Positions 22,175 to 34,292 of a stretch of 64,000 bases of DNA are shown here, piece by piece. The DNA lies in contig OX352763.1 of NCBI GenBank assembly GCA_947095585.1, positions 14,061,462-14,125,461 on the forward strand, given 5' to 3'. How positions within the stretch are numbered: position 1 is the first letter of the stretch; every line of letters starts with the position of its first letter. The translations under genes were made by a program, and so were the position numbers. A model generated the notes under the pieces. It was not told where the DNA came from. It made no database searches and saw only the letters and a program-made list of their open reading frames with translations. The DNA is from Nephrocerus scutellatus (Eukaryota; Arthropoda; Insecta; Diptera; Pipunculidae).

Positions 22175-25100
22175 ATGGCATCACTAGATGGAACAGTTAA
22201 GCCTCGAAACGTACAAAGGAAGGTAGTATCCGAAATCCGTATCCTTTTCAAAATTAAATTGCATACGCTCATATTTTTTCGCAACAATTATTTCGCAATG
22301 ATTTTCCATATTCATAAAACCACTTTATCCATAGCTGCGCCATTTTGTGATTTGTTTAAACATTTTGAAAACTTTAATTCCGTTCAGTCAGAGCTGTTGG
22401 ATGATATTTTACATTCGGATAAATCGGTTGTTCTCGGCGCTCCAACTGGTTCAGGTAAGACGGTAGTTTTCGAACTGGCCATGGTAAAACTATTGATGCA
22501 TCAACAAGAGCAACAGCAATTGGACAGTTATGTTGGTGCCAAATTTAAAATTGTTTATGTTGCACCACTGAAAGCATTGTGTACGGAAAAATTTCTCGAT
22601 TGGAAGACAAGATTTTCCCTCTTGGGTATATCCTGTTTAGAAGTTACTGGAGATTCTGATCTTGGTGACATGACGGCTATTAAGGCAGCCCATATACTTG
22701 TGACAACACCGGAAAAATGGGATTCGATAACTCGTAAATGGCGCGATTACCATGAAGTTGTAAACACTGTCCGACTCTTTATGATCGATGAAGTTCATCT
22801 GTTGAACGAAGATATTCGTGGTCCAATTCTGGAGGCAATTGTCTCTCGAATGAAAAAGATTTCTTATAGCAATATGAAAAGCGGTAAACACTTGCCTCCC
22901 ATACGATTTATTGCCGCTTCGGCGACAATTCCGAATATTCAAGATTTGTCATTGTGGCTTGGAGGTGTTAATAGTGTTGTCCAATATTGGTATGTACTAT
23001 TATAAATGATAAAGTAAGATCAAAAAATAATAATATTGTATCAACAATTTCATATTTCTAGTTTTGGTGATGAACAACGGCCCGTTCCGCTGGAGAAACA
23101 CATCATCGGGTTTAATTCAAAACTTCAGGGATTTAAATTCGACATGAGTCTTAATTATAAATTACCCGAAATAATTCGAAAGTATTGCAATCGAAAACCG
23201 ACTTTAGTAAGCCGCTTTTTTTCTGATTATTGGGAAACTCTTTTAACCGGATATTTAATAATTTTTAGATTTTCTGTAGTAGTCGCAAATCGACGGAAAT
23301 GGCGTCGACAGTTCTTCAAAAGGAATATTCACTGTTTCCTAGGAGTGACAGTCAAAAGATCAGCTTAGCGCAATTGGCTCAAAAGTTTGTATCTTGTAAT
23401 AGCAAAGGAGATTAGTAGAGTAGAGTAAAAAAGTTCGAGCTCTGCAATATAAACGTTTAATATGTAGTATTTCACATAAAATTTCATTACAATATTTTAT
23501 GAACAACAATTGATTCTTGAATGTATACTTACCTATTTTCTCCTCATCCTACTTCAAAGTTCAAAGTGTATTTCATATAAAATAATAAATTAGGAACAAT
23601 TTCGTGATTTTTAACAAACGTCAACGTTAAACAAGGTGTAGGAAGAGATATTTTTTCATTAATTTTTTATATAAAATTGAGTTTTTTTATTTTATTTATT
23701 TGAGTTCGTGGGACTTTTCCACGATTTCGTTATAAAGAAATCGTAAAGAAATAGTATTTTACATAACGAGATAGGAAAGTGGACGTTATCGATTTTTACG
23801 ACTTAGAAGCTTGAAGCACGAGGCGGTAGCCCAGTGCGGCAATCTAACGAGAACGATAAGCACTTTTCAGCGATCAAAAAAACAAAACAATTTTTCTCCT
23901 AAACTGCTCATGCGCAATGCATAACTGCATTAAATAACAATAGTATTTTCTATGTTAACGCATTTTTACACAGGACCTACATTCAGTGTCTGAGCCTAGA
24001 AAAAGCTCATCAGCTTTCTAATGTTTTCCTTGTCTAGATTTCTTGTAAGAAAAGAGCTTGATTAATCATTTGAATTGTCTCAGCGCTGGGTCGTTTTCCT
24101 AGTGGGTCAGACAAAGTTTGTTATTCAGCGCTGTAGCGGCAGCTCAGTTAACATCGCAGTGGGGCTCAGGTCCTATTAACGCATATTGCGAACCAGTCCT
24201 ATTTTATCTACAGATTCGTTGCCTGCAATTTATTGATGACTAGAGACCCATCCGAGTTACTGGCAAGGAATTGCAGTGCGTCGTAGCAGCATTTAACTGA
24301 TAGAGAGTCCATCGAGGTGGACGACAGCGCTGCAAGTGTTGCCTGGCTATCTAAAAAGATATATACTCCCGCGCCCTTAATCCTCCAGATTCCATCTTCG
24401 ATCCATCTGTGAACTATCGTCCAGTGCCGGAACACCATTAGATCAGTTTGTACAGTCCAATATTTTTACCTCAAGCCGAAACAGTACTCCCTGACTATAA
24501 TGTCGGGGTGAGTGCAAAACATATCCCTTTCAGGAATTCAGTCAAGAATTTTCAGGTATCCCACATGGTCACCTAGTGACTTGGTTGCCGTTGTCCGTTT
24601 AAGATCTTTCGGCCACCAAACGATGGCCGCATTCGTGATAATGGGTCTCAGCATCATTGTACATATACATCCAGTATATCATTTGGGATTTAGACCCCAA
24701 GTTCTACCGTATAGGCGTCTACTGGCCTACATGGCCATAGTGGTGCGTTCGATGGCGGATTTGATGTAAGAATTCCAGCTAAGTCGTTTATCAAGGATAA
24801 CTCCAAGATATTTAACCTCACTGGAATAGACTAAAGTGGTGCCTTTGATAGTGATAGGTCGTAGATTGATCAATCTTCTCCTTGTGAAAGGCACTAGAAT
24901 GGTTTTGCGGGGTTTGTTGGATAGTCATCCGCAAATCCAATGGCGATGAAGCCTGATCTATGCAGATCGACTAGGGGAGAAAGGACTCCTACTTAACTGT
25001 GTTCACAAAACAGACTCCTCCTGAAGAGGAAGTAATATCTCGACTTTCAAGCATGGCACTTATAAATTGGTTGGTCGAGTCTTTCATACTTCTGCTACTA

Positions 25101-26276
25101 ATTGTTCTTGCTATTGAGTCGTAGCCAGTGTTATCGAATGCGCTCCAAGTGGACACATAGCCACTCTTGAAACGAAAATATCCTTCTATCGTGAAACCGA
25201 CTTGAGTGCAGAGGGGTAGACAAATCTAGTCAGCCTCTAATATGAACATCAATAATTTTTTCAATAGATTTGAGGACAAATAATGTTAAACTTAAAGGTC
25301 TTTTGGATTTAGGTAGCTTACTAGGCATATTGCTTGGTTTGGGGATAAATATTACACTTTCCTGTCTCCAGGTAGTAGGGATGTACCGCCAGTTGTAGCT
25401 GGTTCGAAATAAAGCAATAATACCTGGCAGGATGAGATCGATTGCCTTCTGTAAAAGTGCAATCACCGTGAGGGGATTTGAATGATTTGAAGGATCGTAC
25501 TGACCATTTAGCCTTATACGGACTAAAGATTTTACCGGATACACTATTTACAGACCCTTTGATCAGATTACTTTCGGGTACGTGTGTGGTGCAGGAGTCG
25601 ACGAACCTGCAGTAGGGTTCTGAGTGTATCCTCGCGGTCCAGCATGTAGGTGCCATCGGTCTTTTTTAGTAAACCTACATAGTTTTTCTGATTATTAATG
25701 AGTGCATTATAGATTCGTGCCGCTACTGGCAGTTCAACAATGTTTTCGCAGCATTTCCTCCATGTGGTATAGTTTAGTTTTAGTAAATAATCACTTTCAG
25801 TCATTTAACTCAATAATTCGTAGTTAATGAAAAAATAACTACATGCATGTACACATATTCCAATTTTCCCAGACTTGATGACCCAAAACTTCGATCTTTG
25901 GTTCTGCGTGGAATCGCTTTTCATCATGCTGGTCTTTCATACGAAGATCGAAATATAATTGAAGAGAACTTCCGCAACGGACTACTAATGATTCTCATCA
26001 GTACAAACACGCTGGCTGTGGGAGTTAATTTGCCAGCACATTTGGTTATAATTAAATCGACTGAGGTGAGAAAGAATAAAAAAATACAACAGTGTAGCAC
26101 AACGTTGCAAAATAATAATCTTTTGTTTGATTTGTTCGTCTTACACACAGACATTTACCAATGGATCTCTTTCAGAGTACTCGGAAAGTGCTCTGTTGCA
26201 AATGATTGGAAGGGCTGGTCGACCACAGTATGATGTCACTGGAGTTGCTGTTATAATGACGCAGTCTAATAATGTC
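22175..26276 (+). CDS. HFM1: HFM1/MER3-type meiotic DNA helicase, 5' exon block (helicase core)
   Basis: Exons are 22175-22238, 22335-22989, 23062-23206, 23269 to about 23388/23395, 25873-26065 and 26151-26276; the gene continues at 51961. MER3/HFM1 unwinds recombination intermediates to promote meiotic crossovers. The Ski2-like SF2 core is complete: Q-like VQSELLDDIL, Walker A APTGSGKT, motif II DEVH (variant of DExH), SATIPN, then PTLIFCSSRKST, GIAFHHAGL, STNTLAVGVNLPAHL and motif VI QMIGRAGRPQYD. Removing intron 1 (22239-22334) gives VSEIPAPFCDLFKHFENFN, matching the family better than the read-through frame. The junction from the fourth to fifth exon (about 23390 to 25873) does not keep phase with any GT donor I can find. 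A missed micro-exon or a 1-nt change is possible. Confidence 0.88.
23755..23890 (+). repeat. Interspersed repeat AACGAGC family, copy 1
   Basis: Within the 2.5-kb helicase intron. ACATAACGAGATAGGAAAGTGGA, GAAGCACGAGGCGGTAGCC and ATCTAACGAGAACGATAAGCACTTTT recur at 59695-59810 (plus) and, reversed, at 43685-43800. No coding content. The family was not identified. Confidence 0.6.
24200..25805 (-). mobile_element. LOA-like non-LTR retrotransposon relic
   Basis: On the minus strand, the fragments run in the natural order of a LINE pol. There is an RT start (YIPTTWRQESVIFIPKP, then LSLTLFVLKSIEKIIDVHI) near 25240-25400. The RT active site GFADD is near 24925, and YLGVILDKRLSWNSYIKSAI is near 24760-24820. 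An RNase H piece with IFLDSQATLAALSS follows at 24208-24438. Frames are broken by many indels and stops. It sits in the intron between helicase motifs and is not part of that protein. Confidence 0.75.
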
Positions 26277-26649
26277 GTAAGTTGTATTATTTTTTTCATA
26301 AATGGGGTTATAAAAATGGCTTTATAAATATTCATTCTCCTTAAGAATGTAACTTTTTATGGTGAGTGGTGGCTGGTTAGTTTATTGTATTCTAAAATTG
26401 TATTAGATATTATGAGTAAAATAAAGTTATACGGGGTGTATATTTTTTTTGTAAATAATCCTTCTAAGTATTGTCACCCATTCAGATACACCCTGTGTTA
26501 TTTACTGAGCTTTTCTTCAAAAAAGGAGAAGAAAACCATTTAAGTTCTTATGGAGAGAATTCTCTCTTTTATGAATTAGCATTGATTTTTCGTGAAAAGG
26601 TATACGTTTAAAATTTTTTTTAAAGATATTGTTTTGAGGCGCTTGAAGT

Positions 26650-28430
26650 GTTTGAATGTGTGTTGCACAGCTACCCCATACTGATCATCGTATTTGGCTT
26701 TATAACCTGGGTCCGGTCATGCTCTCTCGCAATAATCTCTCCATTCGTCCCTATTTCGTGCTGATGTCATCAAGTATGTCATCCCTAAACTCTGGGCGTC
26801 CTGGTCTACGCCATCCTTCCAGCGTAGGAACCCACGAGCTAAATTCTCTTCGCCATTGATTATTCCGTTATCACAGCATTTTGGATGTTATGGTTAGATT
26901 CCTGGATTTGAAGAGTTTGATAGGCTTTTTGGCTTTACGCAACCCTGCGCTGTTATCGCTACAGTTGACCCGAGATAGTTAAAGGATTGCACTACTTCAA
27001 ATTCGCGCTCCACTATTTTAATTGGGGGACCAATGTTGGATCTTCTGCTCGCAGACGTGGCTACCATGTCCTTTGTTTTGCTCACATTTATGTGCAGCCC
27101 CATATGTTGTGCCGCCCGCTCGAGCTGGATGAAACCTTCCTGTATAGCTCTTGGGTTTCTACCAACGATGTCAATATCGTCTGCGTAAGCCAGTTTCTGA
27201 ATGGACTTATAGAGGAGTCTCTGATCCCTTTCTCCAACGTCCGGTTGAAGAGGACGCAGGCCAGTGCATTCCCATGTTGCACACCGTTATAGATGTTGAA
27301 TGGGCTTGATAGTGATAGTTCACTTTGCTTATAACATTGGTCATGGTCAACATACATAGTCGTATCAGTTTATTTGTGATGCCGAATTCTCTCATGGCTT
27401 TATAAAGTTCTATGCTGGCTATGCTATCATAGGCGGCTTTAAAGTCTATAAAAATATGGTGTAGTGAGTTTTGAAACTCTAGACATTTTTCCATCACCAG
27501 TCTAAAGGTGAAAATCTGATCAGTAGTAGAAAATCTTATACGAGGTACTTAACAACGTTATACCAGGATAATTGCTGCACGTTGCGATATCTTCCATCTT
27601 ATGTATGGGGCATAGGATGCCTCTTCGCCAGTCTTCTGGCATCTTTTCTTTCTCCCTTACTTACACTATTAGTTTACCAATTGCTTGTAGTAGTGCTGGT
27701 TCTCCTGATTTAATTAGCTCCGCTGGGAAACCATCTGATAGCGAGGCTTTATGGTTGTAAGGACGATTTACCAATTTGCTAACTTTGTCTATGCTTGGTC
27801 GCGGTCATTGGTGGAGCCTCCAATTCCTCAGTTAGCTGGCCATTTAGCAACTTATGATAGTGTTTTTCCCATCGCTCTAAGGTGCTTTTGAGATCGGCGA
27901 TCAGATTACTCTATTTTTTGCAGTATGTGCAACGCGAGTATATTGCGTTATACCGCGAATCGAATCTGATTTGCGGAAGCAGTCTTTCGTGATATGATGC
28001 AATACGCACTTGAAGTACCACGTCAACAAGATAGTGGTCCGAGTCGACGTTGGCACTTCGGTACGTTCGTACCGTCATCAGGTTCGGGTTGGGGCGGCGG
28101 TCTATCAACACGTGGTCTATCTGATTGCGAGTGGCTCCATCAGGAGACCCAAGTGGCTTTGGTGAACTCACAACGACCAAATTATTTCTTCCTACCTTCT
28201 CTATGACACGATGTCTATTGTCATTAGTGTTATCGTGTAAACTATAGGTGCCATATACTGCCTAATGAATACTGGCTCCCTACCTATTTTGTCGTTCATA
28301 TCCCCAGAATAATGTTTACATCATACTGAGGGCAGGCATAGAGTTCACGTTCGACTGATTTAAAGAATTCTTCGTTTTTAATTCCTCTGTAGGTGCGTAA
28401 ACGTTTACGGTGTCCATCCTCTCGCGAAAG
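26650..28430 (-). mobile_element. RTE-like non-LTR retrotransposon relic (endonuclease and RT)
   Basis: Minus-strand fragments are in the order of a LINE. APE endonuclease pieces MDTVNVYAPTEE (near 28410) and NQIDHVLIDRRPN with DSDHYLV (27980-28120) come first. Then RT LHHIFIDFKAAYDSI with MREFGITNKLIRLCM (27380-27460), INVSKTKDMVAT, SFNYLGSTV (near 26970) and a C-terminal GWRRPGRPEFRDD-like stretch (near 26800). Many frameshifts make it dead. The reading resembles endonuclease-reverse transcriptase elements of the RTE type. Confidence 0.75.
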
Positions 28431-28431
28431 T

Positions 28432-28590
28432 CTGACAAACGTCCGAGAGTAATTACTTGTCCCGGAAAGCTTTTAATTCGCCGTTCGGATCCCCTCCATT
28501 TGTGTCCAAAAATATAAATGCGCAACACAAATGGTAGCGAGAAGCTAGGCCTTGGACCGCAGTGGTTTGTCGCGCCGAATATCATTAATA
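28432..28590 (+). mobile_element. SINE body fragment, copy 3
   Basis: Shares TTCGCCGTTCGGATCC, TTTGTGTCCAAAAATATAAA, CACAAATGGTAGCGAGAAGC and CTTGGACCGCAGTGG with the SINE at 18848-19150, without the tRNA-like head. It abuts the endonuclease end of the LINE relic. Confidence 0.65.
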
Positions 28591-28920
28591 GAGCTTTTTA
28601 AAAACTATTATTTAACTTGACTTAACCCCTTTTTGTCTGTATTTTCGACTACTTTGATATCCTTTTTAACCAACTTTCACACGACCTAGAGAGCTGAAAT
28701 TTTGTGAATGTCAAAATAGCATTTTTTATTCCGCTTGTGACGTGTTTAGCGTTTCACATGTGGCGCGTGTGATGGTTGGAAATGCCGTCATTTTCTCGTT
28801 TATTTAAGGTCCTTTTTAACCATCTTTAGCTGTTAGGGGCCATTTTTAATATCCTGCGTGTGACGCGTGTGGCGCGTGTGATGCGTGAAAAAAAGAAAAT
28901 ACTTTGAAATAGGCCCTACC
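28590..28920. repeat. Repeat inverted at 32300-32700
   Basis: TATTTAACTTGACTTAA, CCTTTTTGTCTGTATTTTCG and TCCTTTTTAACCA are found inverted at 32590-32690. The CACGTGTGGCGCGTGTGA-like words that follow have a counterpart in 32350-32385. The pair brackets the last two exons of the nested cuticle gene, 4 kb apart. 29085-29170 and 29452-29530 form a further direct pair (CATTCAGCTTTTC, GGTTTGATCGCA). Confidence 0.6.
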
Positions 28921-30102
28921 TCAAAAACAGATATTTTGGCGATTATTAACAAGTAATTAAGGACTGTGTGGCGTGTGTAGCTGTATATATACTTAAAAGT
29001 TTGTACCCGAAAAATGACGTTTTTTATATTTACTTGTTTACGGATGGCCTCGCGCCAACTTTACTTTGAAGGGAACAGCCCGACCATTCAGCTTTTCTTG
29101 TATTGGAGGAAAATTACTGGCGGCCACCACGTAGAGGTTTGATCGCATTTCCAACAATCAAAGATAGTTACGGCTACGTATAATTCTGATGAATCGTACG
29201 TGTTATTCCCCCTATTATGCTGATGGCTGACCGCAAGCTACCCTATACTAGTGATGCGTAATGGTATAACGCATTAAAATGTACCTTACAATAATTTTGT
29301 TTTTGTCAGGCTTACAAAAACCTACGAATTATGATGATTTTAGTAAGTTTTACCAGCGTTAATTTTTTTTCCACTTATTAACCTTCGATTTATGAGTACC
29401 AGCATTCATTTCTATTTTCAATTCATTAAAGTAATTAATTATAGTGTTAGCCAGATCATTCAGCTTTTCCTTTGTTTGCGGAAATTACCGAAGGTTTGAT
29501 CGCACTTCCACCAGTCAGAATAGATATGTCAGGCGCATTAATACTACATGTTGATTTTTGTGTGAAAATACTTTCGCTACTAAAATGTGAACCACTATTT
29601 ATCAGGCTAACAAAAACTTCACTATAAGAAACAATATAAATTTCTATTCAATTTATTTATAAAATATACAAAATTCAAAATACAAATGATGTACACAAAC
29701 AAAAAGGATAATACACGTAACTGACATCAGCAACATATATTAATGGTTATTTAAATATTACAGATTCAAATGCACCGTATTGGCGTATTGTAATTGGAAT
29801 TGTTTTTTCATTTATTCTCGTATATTCTTTGTTTTAGTGCAAACAATCTCGTTCAGTAGTTCTGTGTGAGTTTTTTTTGTTTATTAGAAAAGAAATCAAG
29901 AAGGTATGTATGTCATTTTATCGCTTATGTAAATGTGTTTTGATGAGTTGTTTGTTGAGTTTTTGTTGTTGTTGTTTGTTTCTCAAGTATGATTATTAAA
30001 AAAATATAACTGCTTAGTGTGTTCTAGCATTTTGCGTTCATGTTATTAATTCAACTCTCATCTGGACGTAGACAGCAACTGAGATACAAGACAAAAACTT
30101 TA

Positions 30103-33100
30103 CTAACCCAAGGGATTTGTTGTGTCGAAAGATACTTTTGGCACAAAACCACTTTCCCCGTCGACGGTATAAGCGACGGTCATTAGACGGCCATCGGGCA
30201 ACCACACTGAGTACTGTCCAGAGACCTTAAATGATTAAATGAAATATTAAATATCAAAATATATTCGCCCCTGTTTGTGTGCTTAAAAAATGACATTCAC
30301 CTTGCCAGCAGCATCACCAGCTTCATTTTTATTGAAAAATAACTCCTTCTCGGGATCTTTCACTTCGTACTGGTATTCATACTGTAGTAGGTAGGGGGTA
30401 TTCGATGAAAAGTAAAAAGATAAAAAAAGTGAATGTGGTCAGTAACTTAAAACTTTTCTTAACAAAACAAATTTTTATAAAAATATAGCACAGCACACAA
30501 TATTATTTACAATATACAATGCATTTATCTAAGCTATGTATGCATAAGCAAAAATACTATTGAGTGCCGGAAATGTGACGGTTTGCTGCATTTCGTCCCC
30601 GTATTTGTATTAAATTGCAATGGATTGCAACTTATTATCTAATACGTTGCTCTAGAGCATTCATTTGTTAAAAATTCTCTTAATTTTATTAAATTAATTG
30701 TGTTCTGTCCTTCGTGTGGCACCACATTTATTGTGTTCGTGCATGTGAGCTGATCTCGTACACAATAATTTATTGTTGTGAAGCAATTGCTCCTCATACA
30801 ACAACTGTTGCTCTGCTGAAGGTGTGTGCATGATACGATAATAACCCAATTCTCATTATGCGTTATTGTTTGATTTATACTGAAACGAGAGTTTGTTCAA
30901 TGTTCACTGTTCGTACTGGGAGTTGTATTTATTAGCATTGTAAATTTTCAAATTTTCCAATAGCAGACGGGTAGATGCTAAGGGAAAAGTAGAACTTTTT
31001 CCATCACAGATTTAATGTGGAAACACGCGAGACAGAGCAGAGCATATATTGAAGTTTTTTTTTTGTGAAATAGTTTCAACAATGACCGGAAAAATTTGTG
31101 GGCAGACTCTACAACAACCATGTTGAAATCGTGAAAAGAACCAAGCTCAGTCGGGACTGGTGGACAGGACACCTACCTAGCTTAATAAGCTCTTTGAAAA
31201 TAATAAAATAAATGGTGATCTTTCTTCTTCAAAACAAAGTAACTTCATTGTCAGTCACACGTAGGGTATATTGCGCAAGTTGTGGCTTAACATTGATTTT
31301 AGATCATTGGAATCTTAAATTTTTACCTAATATTCTCTTTGTAAATGTAATTTATAGCAAGCTGAACATAACATAACTCAGAACATAAGCTGTTGATACA
31401 AGGCTGTAATGACGCGGTTTGATACGATTACTCCTCAGCGCTGTTCATAAACGTTTTCGGTTGCTCACTAAGACGGTTTCTGGATGTCAGCCACTGTATT
31501 TTCCTACTCAATAACATTTTATCTACTTATACAATAAATTGCTATCCTCTATTATACCGAAATATTATTATATCGAAATATAATTTTCTACTTCCTCAAG
31601 GCACTTACTCGTTCATGCCACCCGACTGTGGAATTCTTGCCCCGCCTTCTCTAAAGTTAATAGTAAATGCATCGCGTTTCCCAATTGCTATCTACGATCA
31701 TTTTAATTTGCAATAATTCCTCATGAATCTTGCAGGCTATAATTTCCTTCCTTTAATTTACTTTATTTTGTTTTCCATATATTCCTTTTCTCTTCTTTGT
31801 CCCCTGTGCTTTAGTTTATACTATTTGCGAGCCCGAAGGGCGAAGCTGATATTCAGAGGACATGACATTTTTTTTTAGCGAGCGTGTGTACGTTTGTTTG
31901 TCGTGTCGTATATCTCGGCTTCTACCAATCAAAATTGGATGGGACTTGTTTTAAAACAATTGGTTAGCGCTCGGCTTGCGATGGCGTACTTTTTTCATTC
32001 ATAGGGGTTACTACCCCTGAGAAGAGAAAACTGAAAAAATACTCAATCTACGCATCGCTCTCGATTTTTTTTTAACCTATACGTTTGCAAAGTAAAATAT
32101 ATTTTTTTTAGTCGATTTCAGAAAGTGATTTTGACTGAATGACCTATCGCTTATGAATGAAAGCCCTACATTAAACGTTGCATACTATTAGGCTGCTAAG
32201 ATAAATTAGTCTTTATTACAACTAAATATACATACATGGGTGTGTATTCACTCGCATAGCAGAATACAATAGCTCGTGTAGTGAAAAGTTTTTGGTAGGA
32301 ACTCGTATATCTCGGCTTCTACCAGTCAGAATTTAATGGGACTGGTTTTAAAACAATTGTGACACGTGTCGCGCCCGTAACGCGTGTAAAATTTTTTTTT
32401 AAAAAAAAGGGTTTTTTAAGATATAAAAAATTTCCCAAAAAAAAATGTTTTTTCCCAGAAAAAAATTCTCCACAAAAAATTGTTGCGAATTTTGTGAATT
32501 AAATGGTTACTATTTTGCTTTTTAGACTGAATTACAATTATCCATATGGTGAGCTGATAAGCTCGCTTTACTATCAAGCCAAGAATTTGCTGGGAAGATA
32601 GGTCGTGTAAAAGGTGGTTAAAAAGGACCTCAAAGAAGTCGAAAATACAGACAAAAAGGGCAAGTCAAGTTAAATAAAAGTTTTTAAAAAAGTAAATTTT
32701 TAGTATACCACGGTTTTAAAACGAACTAAAAAGTATAAAATAAGGGATAAAATATAAAAACGTGGGGCGCATGCAATAGATAATTGATGTTGCATGCGCG
32801 CTACGTTTTTAATTTTAAATCTTATTTTATACTGTTTAGTTTGTTTTAAAAACGTTGTATATCAAAATTTATTTTTATTCAAATAATTATTTTCTTCTTT
32901 TTAGTCTTTCTAATCCAGATTGAACCTTACTGTTCAAAAGATACAGCCATTCAAAGGTAATAGAACCAGATGGTCGGATGAATAGCTTGAACTTAGTAAC
33001 AAGGTTTCGTACGGCACCCTAACGAACAGACAGACAAGAAAGCGAGTTAATATTGCATTGTCATCCAGCTCTGAGCTTTGTTTAAATTTTCAAGTGTCTA

Positions 33101-34070
33101 GCTCATCAGGTTGTTAGTTTAAAATCAATTACGAACAGACAAAAAGGTGTAAACTTAGTAATAGGGTTCCGTACGGCACCCTAACGAAAGTTGAAGTTTC
33201 AAGTCTCTAGCTCATCAGGTAGTTAGTTTAAAATTAAATTCTAAATTTGTACAGAACAGACAAGATAAGCGAGTTAATAAAAATATTAAATCGTCAATAA
33301 TTTAAAAAAATAGACAATATTTTATAACTTTTATCAAAACTTTAATATAAGTTTTTTTAGAAACAGACAACAGGAGAATGAGAATAACTTAAAAAGTTTT
33401 ACAATGAAGAATTGTATTTTGAATTGGAATTTACTGAAGTCGTATAAAACATATTTCAAAGTTAAGTTAATTTTATGTTTGTAATGAAACAATAACCAAT
33501 TATCATACCAATATAAAATGTTCTCCTCAAAATATCATTACAAAAAAGAACCCTTACTATTTTCTTTGTGGACTGTAAAATAAGACAAAAATGTGTTTAA
33601 AATTTTTGTAACTATCTGTAATAATAATAAGGCTTGAAAATGTTCTTACGATAAACTTTAACAAACGCCTTTGCAAACGTAAATAAATCGGATTTAAAAT
33701 ATAGCATTTTCAACTTGAGATTGCTTTCGGATCGAATCGTTTTTTCTAATCCAACCTGATAGCTATGCAGTGAAGGTTAATTTCTTTTCAGAAAACCTCT
33801 TTAAAATAACCTTTTTTTTGATTAAATATGCGATCATAGGAAAAATTCGTCTTCCGATAAGATAACAATAAAGGCTACATTTAAAGTTAGAACACCCAAC
33901 AACTTTACAATTTCACTTCAGAATTCGTTGGTTTTTCGTATATATTTGTACAATGAATATAATGTTATTTGTTTATTTACCGGCTCTGGCTGTTCCGGAG
34001 CTTGCGGTCGCGACGACACCAGTATTGACAAAGACAACACCACAAATACGATTTTAAACAATTGTGACAT
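30103..34070 (-). CDS. Small cuticle protein with Rebers-Riddiford chitin-binding domain
   Basis: Exons 34070-33981, 30381-30301 and 30225-30103 join in phase 0 to 97 aa; all are too short for an ORF scan. Residues 1-20 form a signal peptide (MSQLFKIVFVVLSLSILVSS). Then come RPQAPEQPEP and the chitin_bind_4 / R&R consensus from YEYQYEVKDPEKE through GKVSGQYSVWLPDGR to MTVAYTVDGESGFVPKVSF. The protein would be secreted and bind chitin in the cuticle. It is shorter than most CPR proteins and consists of little but the domain. The first intron is 3.6 kb and full of repeats. It is nested antisense inside the giant HFM1 intron, with its own TATA and Inr elements upstream. It is pro-resilin-like in domain only, so no symbol is assigned. 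Confidence 0.9.
31830..32400. repeat. Internal direct repeat in the cuticle gene intron
   Basis: TATCTCGGCTTCTACCA, then GGGACT and GTTTTAAAACAATTG, occurs at 31911-31970 and again at 32307-32360. AGCGAGCGTGTGTACGTTTG precedes the first copy. Probably parts of one decayed transposon family. Confidence 0.5.
32702..32869. repeat. Long imperfect palindrome (foldback)
   Basis: The left arm contains GGTTTTAAAACGAACTAAAA, AGTATAAAATAAG and AAAAACGTGG then GCGCATGCAA. The right arm mirrors it with TTGCATGCGC, CTACGTTTTT, CTTATTTTATACT and TTTAGTTTGTTTTAAAA. The centre is near 32786, with a spacer of about 14 bases. The arms are about 75 bp. It could be a MITE consisting only of termini, or a hairpin-prone site. 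Confidence 0.8.
32995..33290. repeat. Direct repeats with GTACGGCACCCTAACGAA
   Basis: Near-identical units at about 32995-33060 and 33153-33290 share GGGTTCCGTACGGCACCC-type sequence, CAAGTSTCTAGCTCATCAGG and AGCGAGTTAATA. This looks like a partly duplicated transposon tail. Confidence 0.5.
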
Positions 34071-34256
34071 TTTTCTAACTGCTAGCAGTTCACTTCACTT
34101 TATTTCTTTATATCCTTTTGAAAGTTCTGATAATCCACAAATTCACAATGGCTGTCGTCCTGAGCCGTTTATTAAGGATGCAGGCAGGCAGTACAGGAGA
34201 TGAACGGATGAGGCCTTTTTCACTTGGAATGATAATTTAGTGACGGTATTTATTGT

Positions 34257-34292
34257 ACTGACGAGCAATTGAATCTTCGTTGATCTTTTATA
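34257..34292 (-). promoter_or_regulatory. TATA box and initiator of the cuticle gene
   Basis: The minus strand has TATAAAAG (34292-34285) and, 31 bases downstream, the arthropod initiator TCAGT (34261-34257). Transcription from there would give a 5' leader of about 190 nt before the ATG at 34070. Spacing is ideal for a TATA-driven insect promoter. Confidence 0.65.

Noticed and set aside
30103..34070. Pro-resilin identity for the cuticle gene
   Set aside because: It has the chitin-binding domain but lacks the long elastic Gly/Tyr repeats of resilin; only the domain class is supported.
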